This document shows, piece after piece, positions 10,790-19,742 of a DNA stretch of 64,000 nt. A program made the position numbers and the translations under genes. Source of the stretch: Tritrichomonas musculus (taxonomy: Eukaryota; Parabasalia; Tritrichomonadida; Tritrichomonadidae); the NCBI GenBank assembly GCA_039105265.1, contig JAPFFF010000002.1, positions 9,300,001-9,364,000 on the forward strand, written 5' to 3'. A model generated the notes under the pieces. The model had not been told where the DNA came from. It made no database searches and was given only the letters and a program-made list of their open reading frames with translations. Every line of letters starts with the position of its first letter. Position 1 is the first letter of the stretch.

Positions 10790-10876
10790 TTTAAATAAAT
10801 GAAGTGATGAGCTGAAGAAGCCGTTAACCTTGCCTTATCGACTTTTTGAGGGGGCAGAAATTCTTACTTTTTTGAC
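10790..10876 (-). promoter_or_regulatory. Promoter cassette of left-end gene 1
   Basis: Holds the initiator-like CATCACTTCATTT (gene strand) next to the start. On the plus strand it also holds GGCAGAAATTCTTACTTTTT at 10853-10872. The latter recurs upstream of the other left-end genes, around 13.4 and 19.5 kb, and at 41.6 kb. Confidence 0.55.
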
Positions 10877-10929
10877 AACTTACCGGGGGCAAAGCCCTAG
10901 TCTTGCGCAGCAAGCCGGGAAGCTTTTTG

Positions 10930-11350
10930 AGAAGGTAATTGTCCGACCAAGAAATTGAGAAGGTATTTGCCCGACCAAGAAATTGAGAAGGTATTTGCCC
11001 GACCAAGAATTTGAGAGTCAATCTGGCCGTTGAACTTATTGAATAGATATCTGTCCGGCCAAGAAATTGAGAGTCAATCTGGCCGTTGAACTTATTGAAT
11101 AGGTATTTGATCGGCCAAGAATTTGAGAAGGTAATTGTCCGGCCAAGAAATTGAGAGTCAATCTGGCCGTTGAGCTTTTTGAGAAGGTAATTGTCCGGCC
11201 AAGAAATTGAGAGTCAATCTGGCCGTTGAACTTATTGAGAAGGTAATTGTCCGTCCAAGAAATTGAATAGGTAATTGTCCGACCAAGAAATTGAATAGGT
11301 AATTGTCCGGCCAAGAAATTGAGAGTCAATCTGGCCTTTGAGCTTATTGA
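10930..11350. repeat. Tandem array, ~28-bp unit family
   Basis: Units such as GTCCGGCCAAGAAATTGAGA alternate with AGTCAATCTGGCCGTTGAAC in a higher-order pattern. It is related to the terminal array and lies directly upstream of left-end gene 1. Confidence 0.75.
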
Positions 11351-11397
11351 GAAGGCGCCTATTCCTCTTTGACAAAGACGCAGAGATTTGAATGCAT

Positions 11398-11545
11398 TTG
11401 AGACCTTCCTCTGAATGTGATAAGCGAAATTCTGAGCTTCCTCTCAAACTGATAATCGAAGTTCTGAGCTTCCTCTCAAATTGATAATCGAAGTTCTGAG
11501 CTTCCTCTCAACTGATAATCGAAGTTCTGAGCTTCCTCTGAATAC
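11398..11545. repeat. Short tandem array, ~36-bp unit
   Basis: Four to five units with GATAATCGAAGTTCTGAGCT as core plus TCCTCTCAAA, distinct from the 28-bp family. It lies between the larger array and the 3' end of left-end gene 2. Confidence 0.7.
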
Positions 11546-11631
11546 TATAAGCCTTTTTTCTATAGGCCTTCTCAAAAAATTAAAAGACTAAAAGAAAAAA
11601 ATTAAAAAGAAGTATTTAAAATATTAAATGT

Positions 11632-11895
11632 TTATTCATGCTGTATTAAATATTGATTCATCTCACGAATATCATCGTTGAGATTCTGTATGTATATTAA
11701 ATTTTCATCGTAGCGCTGTACAAGATTGAATAGTTCGTAGCTTTGTTCGTCTGTAGGATTTTGAATCGCTGTATAGATGTTAATTTGATTTTCGTATGCG
11801 TCGTTATCTGCGAGTATAGCGTTTCGTAAATCGATGTAAGATGCGTATGTTTTATCGAATCCATCAACTGCGGCTTCTGTTCTCCAGGTTGACAT
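11632..11895 (-). CDS. Small left-end protein 2 (87 aa), unknown
   Basis: From the ATG at 11895 (MSTWRTEAAVDGFDKTYASY) the product has 87 residues, acidic and helical, ending NQYLIQHE. An upstream in-frame ATG at 11955 exists, but it lies in the promoter cassette and before the initiator-like CACTTCATTT, so 11895 is preferred. The stop is followed by TAAACATTT, as in the neighbouring genes. No family is recognised. Confidence 0.65.
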   Translation of the reverse strand: MSTWRTEAAVDGFDKTYASYIDLRNAILADNDAYENQINIYTAIQNPTDEQSYELFNLVQRYDENLIYIQNLNDDIREMNQYLIQHE

Positions 11896-11990
11896 CGTGT
11901 TTGAAATCGAAATGAAGTGATGAGCTGAAGAAGCCGTTAACCTTGCCTTATCCACTTTTTGAGGGGGCAGAAATTCTTACTTTTTTGGTA
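11896..11990 (-). promoter_or_regulatory. Promoter cassette of left-end gene 2
   Basis: Contains CATCACTTCATTTCG (gene strand) by the start and GGCAGAAATTCTTACTTTTT (plus strand) from 11966. The segment GAAGTGATGAGCTGAAGAAG is shared exactly with the cassette of gene 1. Confidence 0.55.
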
Positions 11991-12034
11991 TTTGCCAGGG
12001 AGCTTTTTGAGGCTCAATCTGGCCGTTGAACTTT

Positions 12035-12410
12035 TTTGAGACACCTCTCTGAATCTCAGTTTTTGATAAGGCTTATTGAATCTCAGTTTTTGATAGAGCT
12101 TATTGAATCTCAGTTTTTGATAAGGCTCATTGAATTCGGCTTTTTGATAGAGCTCATTGAATTCGGCTTTTTGAGTCATCCCTCTGAATCTGGCTTTTTG
12201 ATAAGGCTTATTGAATTCGGCTTTTTGAAGGAGCTTATTGAATCTCAGTTTTTGAGGCATCCCTCTGAATCTGCCTTTTTGATAGAGCTCATTGAATTCG
12301 GCTTTTTGAGACATCTCTCTGAATCTGGCTTTTTGATAGAGCTCATTGAATTCGGCTTTTTGAGACATCTCTCTGAATCTGGCTTTTTGATAGAGCTCAT
12401 TGAATTATAT
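12035..12410. repeat. Tandem array of ~27-bp units
   Basis: About 13 units of the form TTGAATTCGGCTTTTTGATA plus AGGCTTA, with TTGAATCTCAGTTTTTGATA variants. The unit length is a multiple of three, so both strands show long spurious ORFs. Confidence 0.75.
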
Positions 12411-12481
12411 ACTCAAATAGATTAAAAGACTAAAAAGAAAAAAATAAATAAAAAAAAAAGGTTAAAAAAAAGAAATGTTTA

Positions 12482-12748
12482 TTAATTACCTTTTTGTTCT
12501 TGTTCTTTGATGTATTCTTTAGCTGCATCAATAGAAACGTCGTCATTCATATAGAACCAGACATTGAGATAGTAATTAGACCTTTTGTCTTCTCTTGATA
12601 ATGGTCTGTTGGTTCGTAAAGAAACATAGTAAGCGAGGTCTAAAAAGTCTTTGAATTCGATACCGTCTGGGAAGAGATTTCTAAGTTCTTTATTGCATTC
12701 AGATTCGTATTTCATAACAAGGCTTCCTGGGAACTTTGTTCTAGACAT
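12482..12748 (-). CDS. Small left-end protein 3 (88 aa), unknown
   Basis: 88 residues, MSRTKFPGSLVMKYESECNK onward, with a central FKDFLDLAYYVSLRTNRPLS and an acidic-helical tail. No family is recognised. The start follows CACTTCATTTTTATTTCGA, and the stop is TAATTAATAAACAT-like with an overlapping TAAA signal. It is the third member of the left-end gene/cassette/array series. Confidence 0.65.
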   Translation of the reverse strand: MSRTKFPGSLVMKYESECNKELRNLFPDGIEFKDFLDLAYYVSLRTNRPLSREDKRSNYYLNVWFYMNDDVSIDAAKEYIKEQEQKGN

Positions 12749-12836
12749 TCGAAATAAAAATGAAGTGATGAAGTGGTGATATGTCCTGACAGGGCACGTC
12801 CACTTTTTGAGGGGCAGAAATTCTTACTTTTTTGAC
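12749..12836 (-). promoter_or_regulatory. Promoter cassette of left-end gene 3
   Basis: Initiator-like CACTTCATTTTTATTTCG (gene strand) beside the ATG, and GGCAGAAATTCTTACTTTTT from 12813 on the plus strand. The next 60 bases (CCGGGGGCAAAGCCCTGGTC) match the block near 10885. Confidence 0.55.
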
Positions 12837-12964
12837 AATGCTACCGGGGGCAAAGCCCTGGTCTTGCGCATCAAGCCGGCGAGCTTTTTGAGAAGGCAGA
12901 TGAACTTTTTCTGAGGGGGAGAAATTCTTACTTTTTTGATGCCTAATCATAAGCCGGCTGCGAG

Positions 12965-13375
12965 CTTTTTGAAGGAGCTTATTGAATCTCAGTTTTTGAT
13001 AGAGCCTATTGAATCTCAGTTTTTGATAAGGCTCATTGAATCTCAGTTTTTGAGTCATCTCTCTGAATTCGGCTTTTTAAAGGAGCTTATTGAATCTCAG
13101 TTTTTGAATGAGCTTATTGAATTCGGCTTTTTGATAGAGCCTATTGAATTCGGCTTTTTGATAGAGCCTATTGAATTCGGCTTTTTGAAGGAGCTTATTG
13201 AATTCGGCTTTTTGATAGAGCCTATTGAATTCGGCTTTTTGATAGAGCCTATTGAATTCGGCTTTTTGAAGGAGCTTATTGAATTGGGCTTTTTGAAGGA
13301 GCTTATTGAATTCGGCTTTTTGAAGGAGCTTATTGAATTCGGCTTTTTGAAGGAGCTTATTGAATTCGCTGAGGC
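12965..13375. repeat. Tandem array of 27-bp units
   Basis: About 15 units, consensus TTGAATTCGGCTTTTTGAAG plus GAGCTTA. Many neighbouring units are identical, so the array is younger or more homogenised than the one at 12035-12410. Confidence 0.8.
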
Positions 13376-13546
13376 AAAAATTTTTATCTGAGTTGAGGCA
13401 AAAATTCTTACTTTTTCTATGCACATTAGCTGAGGCAAAAATTTTTATCTGAGTTGAGGCAAAAATTCTTACTTTTTCTATGCACCTTAGCTGAGGCAAA
13501 AATTTTTATCTGAGTTGAGGCAAAAATTCTTACTTTTTTGACAGCT
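13369..13546. promoter_or_regulatory. Threefold 60-bp repeat carrying the shared upstream motif
   Basis: Three near-identical 60-bp copies, each with GAGTTGAGGCAAAAATTCTT then ACTTTTTCTATGCACNTTAG (the last copy ends TTTTTTGACAG). Each carries a variant of the motif found in the left-end cassettes. They lie between gene 3 (minus) and the 13652 gene (plus), so they may serve as a shared upstream control region (inference). Confidence 0.55.
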
Positions 13547-13651
13547 ACCGGAAAAAGCCGGAAAGGAGTCTTCACAAAAAGTGAGCGTCCTCTCAAATTA
13601 TCTTATCGAAGCACATCACCGAGATTTGACTTCATTTTTCATTTTGCTCGA

Positions 13652-15241
13652 ATGCAAAAACAACTACCATCTATCCTTGGACCAGTCCAGCCTAGAAGAG
13701 TCCTAACAAGGTTGATAGACCCAGCATCAACACCAGCTCCATCAGCTCGATCCGGTACCCATATCAGCGTTCCTGCTCCATCAGCAACATCTAATGATCA
13801 AGATCAAGATCAAGATCAAGAACAAGAACAAGATCCTATGGAACATCTCGAGGATTTTACTCAACCTAAGAAAGCTCCAGAAATCCATGCTTCCCCTGTT
13901 TATTATGACAATCCAGAAGATGATGAATCTAATCATCTAGAAAATGATCAAGATGGAGATCCATTTCTTGATGCCTTAATGAAAGTCCCAGATCAGCAGA
14001 AACAAAAATGTTCTCAGCCATCACAGCATCTTCCATCTGATTCTGATGTTGAGGAAATGGAACCAGCAGTAGCAGCAGTCAGCCAGGAAATTACAAAAAA
14101 ATTGCCCGATCTGATCCAGAATGAAGTTAATGAACTCTCAGAGAATGTCATCCAAGAAGTCCAAAAGAATGACGAAGACGATAAAATTTTAAATGATGCT
14201 GTAAATATCATCTCTCAAGATGTAGCAAACACTATGTCCCAGGTCATCCATGAACTCCAAGAGAAAGAAGCAGAAAAAACTGGAAATGTTCCAACTCCAA
14301 ATGAAATTATCCAAAAATTTTCTCGATATTATGTTGTCCCTGACGATGAGAAAATTCCGAAACCAAACTTTGATATTTGGGCTCCTTGGGATCATCTTAT
14401 GAGACTTTACCCTGGACTCTTGACTCTAGATAATGCTCAATGTGATAACAGGCTTCGTCTTTTTCAACCTGGCAACGAGGAAAGATTAGAGAAATTTTTG
14501 AACTCTAATAATGGAAGATGGGATATGTTCCAGGCCTTTTTGTTCATTATCCACTACCATATCGTCTTTCACAGGGAAGTTCTTAAGGACGACCAGACCA
14601 TAGACCCTGTAGTTTTTGAACCTTTTTCCCCATTAGACTTAGCTTGGTTGGGTTATTCAAAGGACGAAAGCATCCAGTCAGACCATCCCGTCAGGATTGG
14701 GTCAACATTTACGAGGACAGCATGGAAGGATTTACTACAGGCCTATTATAAAGGACAAAAGAAGATGAGAGCCATGGACAGGAATTTTTGGACTTTGAAA
14801 GGAGATATCTACCTCCAAGACTGGATAAATAATTTAACTGGGATTTTTGAAGGAGCTGGACAAATAGTGACAGATTTAGTTCGTCATGCTGCAGATTGGA
14901 GAAGACCTTGTCCTGTCCCAGATGATGTTAAGAAACAATGTGACTCTATCAAGAAGAAGCTCATATTACTGCATGAATATCAGCAAGGAAATATTCGTCC
15001 TGTGGTCAAGGAAGCACAAAAAATAGTTATGCAAAATTCCCAATCTTCATCTGAGGAGGAAGAAGAAGAAGTAAAAGAAAAGAGAAAGAGAAAGATTCGG
15101 ATCAAAAATTATTTAACCAGCAATGCAAATCCAGCTGTGAATACAGATGTCGGTTCATTAATATTTAGAGAAAAGCCTCCGTTCAAAAAGAACAATTCCC
15201 AAGAACGATTACCTCAAAGACTTCTCAAAATTAATAAATAA
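13652..15241 (+). CDS. Unknown 529-aa acidic protein (element)
   Basis: The frame is open from 13538, but the ATG at 13652 (MQKQLPSILGPVQPRRVLTR) follows an initiator-like TTCATTTTTCATTTTG and is the likely start. Residues 1-150 are low complexity with DQDQDQ and EQEQ tracts. The middle holds charged helices. A compact region around residues 240-460 is rich in Trp (FDIWAPWDHLMRLYPG, NNGRWDMFQAFLF, FWTLKGDIYLQDWINN). The tail is basic (KEKRKRKIRIKN) and could bind DNA. No integrase, nuclease or polymerase motif is recognised. Base composition is less AT-rich than its neighbours. As the first large gene beside the left terminus it is a candidate for an undetermined replication or integration factor (speculative). 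Confidence 0.7.
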   Translation: MQKQLPSILGPVQPRRVLTRLIDPASTPAPSARSGTHISVPAPSATSNDQDQDQDQEQEQDPMEHLEDFTQPKKAPEIHASPVYYDNPEDDESNHLENDQDGDPFLDALMKVPDQQKQKCSQPSQHLPSDSDVEEMEPAVAAVSQEITKKLPDLIQNEVNELSENVIQEVQKNDEDDKILNDAVNIISQDVANTMSQVIHELQEKEAEKTGNVPTPNEIIQKFSRYYVVPDDEKIPKPNFDIWAPWDHLMRLYPGLLTLDNAQCDNRLRLFQPGNEERLEKFLNSNNGRWDMFQAFLFIIHYHIVFHREVLKDDQTIDPVVFEPFSPLDLAWLGYSKDESIQSDHPVRIGSTFTRTAWKDLLQAYYKGQKKMRAMDRNFWTLKGDIYLQDWINNLTGIFEGAGQIVTDLVRHAADWRRPCPVPDDVKKQCDSIKKKLILLHEYQQGNIRPVVKEAQKIVMQNSQSSSEEEEEEVKEKRKRKIRIKNYLTSNANPAVNTDVGSLIFREKPPFKKNNSQERLPQRLLKINK

Positions 15242-15291
15242 ATAAACAATTAAAATTTTTTTATTTTAAATTTTTTGAAATATAATTTTTT

Positions 15292-16341
15292 ATGCCAAAA
15301 GACAAATATTTTTTACCTCTTGAGAGTTCTCTTTATGTTCGAAGAGGAGTTAACAAAATAAGAGACTCTGATGATAGAGCTACTTGGTGTCCAGAATTAA
15401 TTTTGGAAGAAGATTTAGGAAAAAATCCTAATGATGTTTTTATAATCCCAGAATCAGAAAGAAATCCTCAAAACAGAGCTCCAGAAAGAAGAGCTCAAAA
15501 CAGAAGACATGGGCCTCAGCGCTATCCAAAAATCAGAATTTTTGTTGATACTTACGAATGGAAAATTGCAGATTTATTTCTTGATAGCTGTAATAATTTT
15601 GCTGAATTTTGTAAAAAAAAGAAGATAACTGTTTTTGGAATGATATATGGATTATTTGGAGATAAAGATCATAACACAGGATTATTTCATCAAAGACAAG
15701 GTGTCAAAATCCAAATCAAAAAAGGAGAAGCTCAAATAAACAATATCGAAATAAGATGTCGACAAGTTCAGAGAGTCAAAAATAAAGATTTAACAGAATA
15801 TGATATTGAAAATTGGAATGTTCAAAATCAAAATCAAAGACGAAGACAACAACAACAACAACAACAAAGAAGACTCGATGATATACCAGATTTTAATTCT
15901 TCTGATGATAATATTGGAGATGATAATGATCCATATAATTTTGATAATCTAGATGATAGTAATCCAGAAAGTGATTCAGATGACGGTATGCCAAGACATT
16001 GGGATGGAGATGATATTAGACAAGCTCCTGATAACGAATCTGATTCTGATCAAGATGCTATGCCTCCTCCTATCAGTCCTCCTCGTAGAGCTGCAGAAGC
16101 TCCTCTTCGAAGAAAGAAAAAGAAGAAGATTGTTAAGAAAAAGAAAGTTATCAAAAGTCCAAAAGTTCAAAATAAGAAGACAAAAGAGAAAATTAATAAA
16201 GCTAGACAACAATATTTAAAGACTCATAAGAAGCCAGGACTCGAAATAGATGATGGTTGGTTTAATCAAAATAATAATAATGATGATACATATGAATGGC
16301 AAAATATAGATGAATATATGAATGATAATTATGAGTTTTAA
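15292..16341 (+). CDS. Unknown 349-aa protein sharing an N-terminal domain with the 24399 gene
   Basis: The N-terminal ~150 residues (FLPLESSLYVRRGVNK, then FCKKKKITVFGMIYGLFGDK and HQRQGVKIQIKKGE) resemble the N-terminus of the 788-aa minus-strand protein (LLPLNSMIGLVKN, NFCKETDNMVYGLIYGWRCL, GKKARIYFDL). The two are therefore paralogues over this domain. After it come a Q-run, an Asp/Ser-rich acidic stretch and a Lys-rich stretch (RRKKKKKIVKKKKVIK) that could act as a nuclear signal. No known family is recognised. It lies directly upstream of the partial helicase paralogue, only 20 bp away. Confidence 0.75.
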   Translation: MPKDKYFLPLESSLYVRRGVNKIRDSDDRATWCPELILEEDLGKNPNDVFIIPESERNPQNRAPERRAQNRRHGPQRYPKIRIFVDTYEWKIADLFLDSCNNFAEFCKKKKITVFGMIYGLFGDKDHNTGLFHQRQGVKIQIKKGEAQINNIEIRCRQVQRVKNKDLTEYDIENWNVQNQNQRRRQQQQQQQRRLDDIPDFNSSDDNIGDDNDPYNFDNLDDSNPESDSDDGMPRHWDGDDIRQAPDNESDSDQDAMPPPISPPRRAAEAPLRRKKKKKIVKKKKVIKSPKVQNKKTKEKINKARQQYLKTHKKPGLEIDDGWFNQNNNNDDTYEWQNIDEYMNDNYEF

Positions 16342-16361
16342 AATGCTAAATTTTTTTTTAA

Positions 16362-17354
16362 ATGAAAAAAATGGGAGAAAAAATTCTCGTATGCAAATGT
16401 AATTTACACTTCTCACCTCCAATAAATAGTACTGATATGGAAAGACTTCAAGATTTACCAAATGATGTTTTTACTTCTGATGGAGCAGCACTTTATGTTG
16501 ACGAATATAATTGGATAAGTTATAATAAAGTAGTCAAATCCCTTGATGTAATTGCAGATTATATGAAGCATGATGCTGATATAAGAACAAGAATAAGCGG
16601 TGAGTTATCGTCTGCAGATAACAATCAATTTATAGATTTTGATACATTAAAGTCTGTTATTACAGAGAAAACAATCATCATTTCAGAGAAATATCAACCA
16701 TCAAGACCTGCTGAAAATGTCGTTAATTTGATCTTTTTATCGAATCATGATTGTCCCGTACGACTTTATCAAGGCGATAGACGTTATGTCGTTTCAGAAA
16801 CTTCGTCTGCTAGAAAAGATGATTTTGCATATTTTAAGGCTTTGAATGAATTATTTCGAAATGAAAAATTTTATCCAAATTTATTCACTTACTTTTGGAC
16901 AAGAGATATTTCTCAATGGAATTCTCGAATCTTACCTCAGACCGCAGCAAGGACAAGAATCATCGATAATTCAAAAAGTGCTTATGAATTGTTTATTGAA
17001 GAAAATTTAGATGATTTCAAAGCAGGAATCTCAAAGGATCAATCATATCTTTATTTCAAAACTTTTGCAAAAAACTATGGATTCAAAGAATGTAATATCT
17101 CTACTTATAAAACCAAAATGACTTCTTACTGCAAAGAAATAAGAATTCATCTTGGAGGGCAAAAAGTTCGGGCATTTCGAATAAGAGATGATAAATTAGA
17201 GAAATTCGAAAATGATAGGGATGAAGTATCTGACGAAGATGAGCCTGCAGAGTTATTGCCTCCCGATCTTTTGAAGACTCAAAAAGAACCTATCCCAAAA
17301 ATATCTTTAGATGCAGAGGTCATCCTTGAAGAGGAGGAAGAAGAAATGGATTAA
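16362..17354 (+). CDS. Partial SF3-helicase paralogue (C-terminal domain type)
   Basis: Residues about 90-270 match the C-terminal part of the SF3 helicase at 20618-22444: VVNLIFLSNHDCPVRLYQGD RRYVVSETSSA here against NFIFVSNNIAPVLIQEGDRR FVVSEVSSA there, followed by FYPNLFTYFWTRDISQWNSR against FYSHLLSYFLRNDISRWERR. Only the C-terminal portion of the family is represented, so this may be a remnant or a regulatory derivative. The C-terminus is acidic. An intergenic 0.4-kb repeat follows. Confidence 0.7.
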   Translation: MKKMGEKILVCKCNLHFSPPINSTDMERLQDLPNDVFTSDGAALYVDEYNWISYNKVVKSLDVIADYMKHDADIRTRISGELSSADNNQFIDFDTLKSVITEKTIIISEKYQPSRPAENVVNLIFLSNHDCPVRLYQGDRRYVVSETSSARKDDFAYFKALNELFRNEKFYPNLFTYFWTRDISQWNSRILPQTAARTRIIDNSKSAYELFIEENLDDFKAGISKDQSYLYFKTFAKNYGFKECNISTYKTKMTSYCKEIRIHLGGQKVRAFRIRDDKLEKFENDRDEVSDEDEPAELLPPDLLKTQKEPIPKISLDAEVILEEEEEEMD

Positions 17355-17403
17355 AAAAAGATTAATTAAAAAAATTTTTTTTTCAACTTTTTATTGATTT
17401 TTT

Positions 17404-17787
17404 TATCCTGGTTAATGGACCAAATACCGGACCAATCTTGATCTGGAAAACTTTTATAGAGAGGCGATTTTTTTGATTTTCCCAAATGATCGAAAAATAA
17501 TTTGATTTTCCGTGAAAAAATCTTTTTATAAGATTGGTCCCAAGATTGGTTCCAAAACTGGTCCTCCTAAGATCCTATATATTTTATAGCTAAAACCAAG
17601 GGTTTTTTGAACAGCTTCTTTTTGAACCGCTGAATTTTTTTGAGATATTAGAATTTCAAGATTGGTCCAGGACCAGATTTTTGGTCCATTAACCAGGATA
17701 AATCAACCCAAAATCGATCATTACTGAACATTTTCAAGATTGGTCCCAAGATTGGTCCCAAAACTGGTCCTTCAAGATTGGTCCACC
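17404..17787. repeat. ~0.4-kb intra-element repeat, copy 1
   Basis: Nearly identical to 23974-24379. It starts TATCCTGGTTAATGGACC; at 17680-17700 the inverse GGTCCATTAACCAGGATA closes a 297-bp inverted-repeat unit. Inside are many AAGATTGGTCC motifs and the inverse GGACCAATCTT. It lies between the ends of two convergent genes. It could be a small non-autonomous insert or a terminator/replication site. Confidence 0.7.
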
Positions 17788-17849
17788 CTCAAAAATAACA
17801 AAAATACAAAAAAAATATATTTTTTATCTAGGTGAATAATTTTTTTTAT

Positions 17850-18161
17850 TTAATCTTTTTTCGAAGTAATATTTTCAAAATCTTCAAGATTTAAAATATC
17901 TCCATATTCTTTAGATAAGAGAAGAGGTTTTGATGAATCATCTTCATCAGGCTTTAATTTGGCTTCGATTTGGAGTTTTATTTTTTGTTTCTTATTTTTT
18001 CCTTCAGACTTCAAAAGAAGATTTTGAATAGAGGTAGCGGTTTTTTGTAAATCATCAATTTTATCCCAAAGAATATCGATGGAATTTTCGATGTTGATAG
18101 TTTTAAATAATATCTTATTGGTTCGTAATCTTGATTTCCGAAGAGAGTTTCTGGAAGACAT
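17850..18161 (-). CDS. Small basic/coiled-coil protein (103 aa)
   Basis: Starts MSSRNSLRKSRLRTNKILFK with a basic N-terminus, then a helix DILWDKIDDLQKTATSIQNL likely to form a coiled coil, and an acidic tail. No family is recognised. It diverges from the 18257 gene across a 95-bp promoter region. TAA plus TAAA lie at the stop. Confidence 0.6.
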   Translation of the reverse strand: MSSRNSLRKSRLRTNKILFKTINIENSIDILWDKIDDLQKTATSIQNLLLKSEGKNKKQKIKLQIEAKLKPDEDDSSKPLLLSKEYGDILNLEDFENITSKKD

Positions 18162-18256
18162 TATGTTTTAAAAAAAAGTGATATGTCTTGATGGAGCACA
18201 TCATTGATATATCTTTTTTTTGTTCCTCGTCAAGTTGATTCATTTTTTTGTTTCGA

Positions 18257-18583
18257 ATGACTTCTCAAGACCAACAACCATCAAAAAATCAAATAAGTAT
18301 TCCTTTTGAAAACATCTCAGATGGTGAAAGAAAAGTTTTAGAAATTTTATCTCAAATTCATGCTCTTGAAGCAAAAGGAAAACAAATATGCCAAAAACTT
18401 CATGAAATTCAAATTGAGGCAAATCGAAAACAGCAAGAACTTGATGATACAAAAAAATTGATTCATATAGCCAAAAATCAATTATGTTCTGAGATGAAGG
18501 ATTTTGCAGCGATTGTTGATAAGCAAAATCAAAAAGAACAAAAAAAGGGATTTGCTTGGGATACTTGGACTAACCCAACTTAA
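18257..18583 (+). CDS. Small coiled-coil protein (108 aa)
   Basis: Starts at ATG 18257 (MTSQDQQPSKNQISIPFENI), 12 bases after TTCATTTTTTTG. Most of the chain is one long helix (ERKVLEILSQIHALEAKGKQ, then a heptad-like stretch to KQNQKEQKK). Function is unknown. It belongs to a cluster of four small coiled-coil genes at 17.8-19.4 kb, suggesting partners in one complex (inference). Confidence 0.6.
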   Translation: MTSQDQQPSKNQISIPFENISDGERKVLEILSQIHALEAKGKQICQKLHEIQIEANRKQQELDDTKKLIHIAKNQLCSEMKDFAAIVDKQNQKEQKKGFAWDTWTNPT

Positions 18584-18602
18584 ATAAAAAAAAATTAATT
18601 TT

Positions 18603-18986
18603 TTATTCAGATATCTTTAACTTTAAGGAATAAACCTCTTTTATGAGTTGTTCGATTTGATTTTTTTGTTGAGATATTTCAGTCTCCAATTTTTGGATAT
18701 GACTTTCTTGTTCTTTCTCCCATTCTAAATTCTCTTCGAAGATGGAATGAATTTTTGTTTTTTGAATATTTAGTCTCTCAATAAGACGTTGAATTTCTAT
18801 ATCCTTTTCGGCAATTTGATTTTTCATTTCTTGTTTTTCATGATCAGAATCGCGTATATGATTCAAAATGCTGGTTCCTAAACTTCTTGTTTGATTCAGA
18901 ATATTCCAATTTTGTTCATGAATTTCGTGGAATTCCGATAAGACGTCTCGCCAAAAAGTATCTTGACTTGTTGTTGGAGTCTCCAT
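18603..18986 (-). CDS. Coiled-coil protein (127 aa)
   Basis: METPTTSQDTFWRDVLSEFH is followed by nearly continuous heptads (KDIEIQRLIERLNIQKTKIH; ETEISQQKNQIEQLIKEVYS). No enzymatic motif is seen. It converges with the 18257 gene: the two stops are about 20 bp apart and both use TAAA. Confidence 0.6.
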   Translation of the reverse strand: METPTTSQDTFWRDVLSEFHEIHEQNWNILNQTRSLGTSILNHIRDSDHEKQEMKNQIAEKDIEIQRLIERLNIQKTKIHSIFEENLEWEKEQESHIQKLETEISQQKNQIEQLIKEVYSLKLKISE

Positions 18987-19111
18987 TTTTTTAAAAAAAA
19001 GTGAATAGATAATTTATTAAAAAAAGGATTTGACAATTTTTTTGTTCCTCGTCAAGTTCAAAAAAATAAAAAAAAAAAAATAAAAAAATTTAAAAAATTA
19101 AAATTGTTTAT

Positions 19112-19432
19112 TTACTTATCTTCTAGATCTTTTTCTATTTCTTCGTCTGGAGGAAGCAAATTCATTATTGCTTGGCAAGCTTGCTGGAGAGAATTCATTT
19201 TTTCTCGGCAGTGATCGCGAGATGTTTCTTCTCTTTTGATCCATTGAGGAGAGCATTGCAAATTGATTTTGTCAAGAGGACTCAATAATTCAGGATCAGT
19301 ATTCTTGAGATCTTCAAGTTCTTTTTCGTATTTCTTGACGAAATATTGATGGTGTTGCCAGTTTGCAAACTCATGAAGGAACTGAGAATGGAGTTCAGTA
19401 AGGATTCTTGCATATTCGGATGCTGTTGTCAT
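19112..19432 (-). CDS. Small helical protein (106 aa)
   Basis: Starts MTTASEYARILTELHSQFLH, is helical and charged, with a CSPQWIKREETSRDHCREKM segment. No family is recognised. The promoter beside it has CATCATCACTTCATTTTTAT (gene strand), the element's commonest initiator form. Confidence 0.6.
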   Translation of the reverse strand: MTTASEYARILTELHSQFLHEFANWQHHQYFVKKYEKELEDLKNTDPELLSPLDKINLQCSPQWIKREETSRDHCREKMNSLQQACQAIMNLLPPDEEIEKDLEDK

Positions 19433-19742
19433 GTTCCGGGAAAGAATAAAAATGAAGTGATGATGTGATGATGTGGCCTGGTAGGATTTTGCCCACTTTT
19501 TGAGAGGCAGAAATTCTTACTTTTTTGACAACTTACCGGAGGCTCTGCCTCAGCAAGCGTAGCTTGGGTCTTTCATAGAAAGCCGGGAGAACTTTTTGAG
19601 GCTCTATCTGGCAGATGAACTTTTTGAGAAGGCAGAAATTCTTACTTTTTTGCCGGCCAAAATTTTTGTGACCCGTCAAGTTGTTTGTCTCTTTCTTGAG
19701 TCAACAAAGACTTCACTTTTTATTTTTTGTTTTCCAAAAAAA
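19433..19742. promoter_or_regulatory. Divergent promoter region with two copies of the shared motif
   Basis: Between the minus gene at 19432 and the plus gene at 19743. GGCAGAAATTCTTACTTTTT occurs at about 19506 and at 19631. GAACTTTTTGAG units like those of the end arrays lie between. CCCGTCAAGTTG (near 19672) and TTCACTTTTTATTTT (just before the plus start) follow. It thus joins all three upstream motif types of the element in one place. Confidence 0.55.

Noticed and set aside
9733-11447. Repeat ORFs with ISWSDKYL-type units
   Set aside because: Translations of the 28-bp terminal-type arrays, shifting frame between units. No promoter or conserved start.
12036-13499. Long ORFs on both strands over the 27-bp arrays (e.g. 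repeated EFGFLIELI or NKLLQKAEF)
   Set aside because: The unit length is divisible by three, so open frames arise on several frames and both strands. They are a product of the tandem repeat, not genes.
17404-17700. rRNA or structured RNA suggested by the strong inverted repeat
   Set aside because: Only the ends and GGACCAATCTT motifs pair. No ribosomal or known RNA signature, and the same unit occurs twice within the element.
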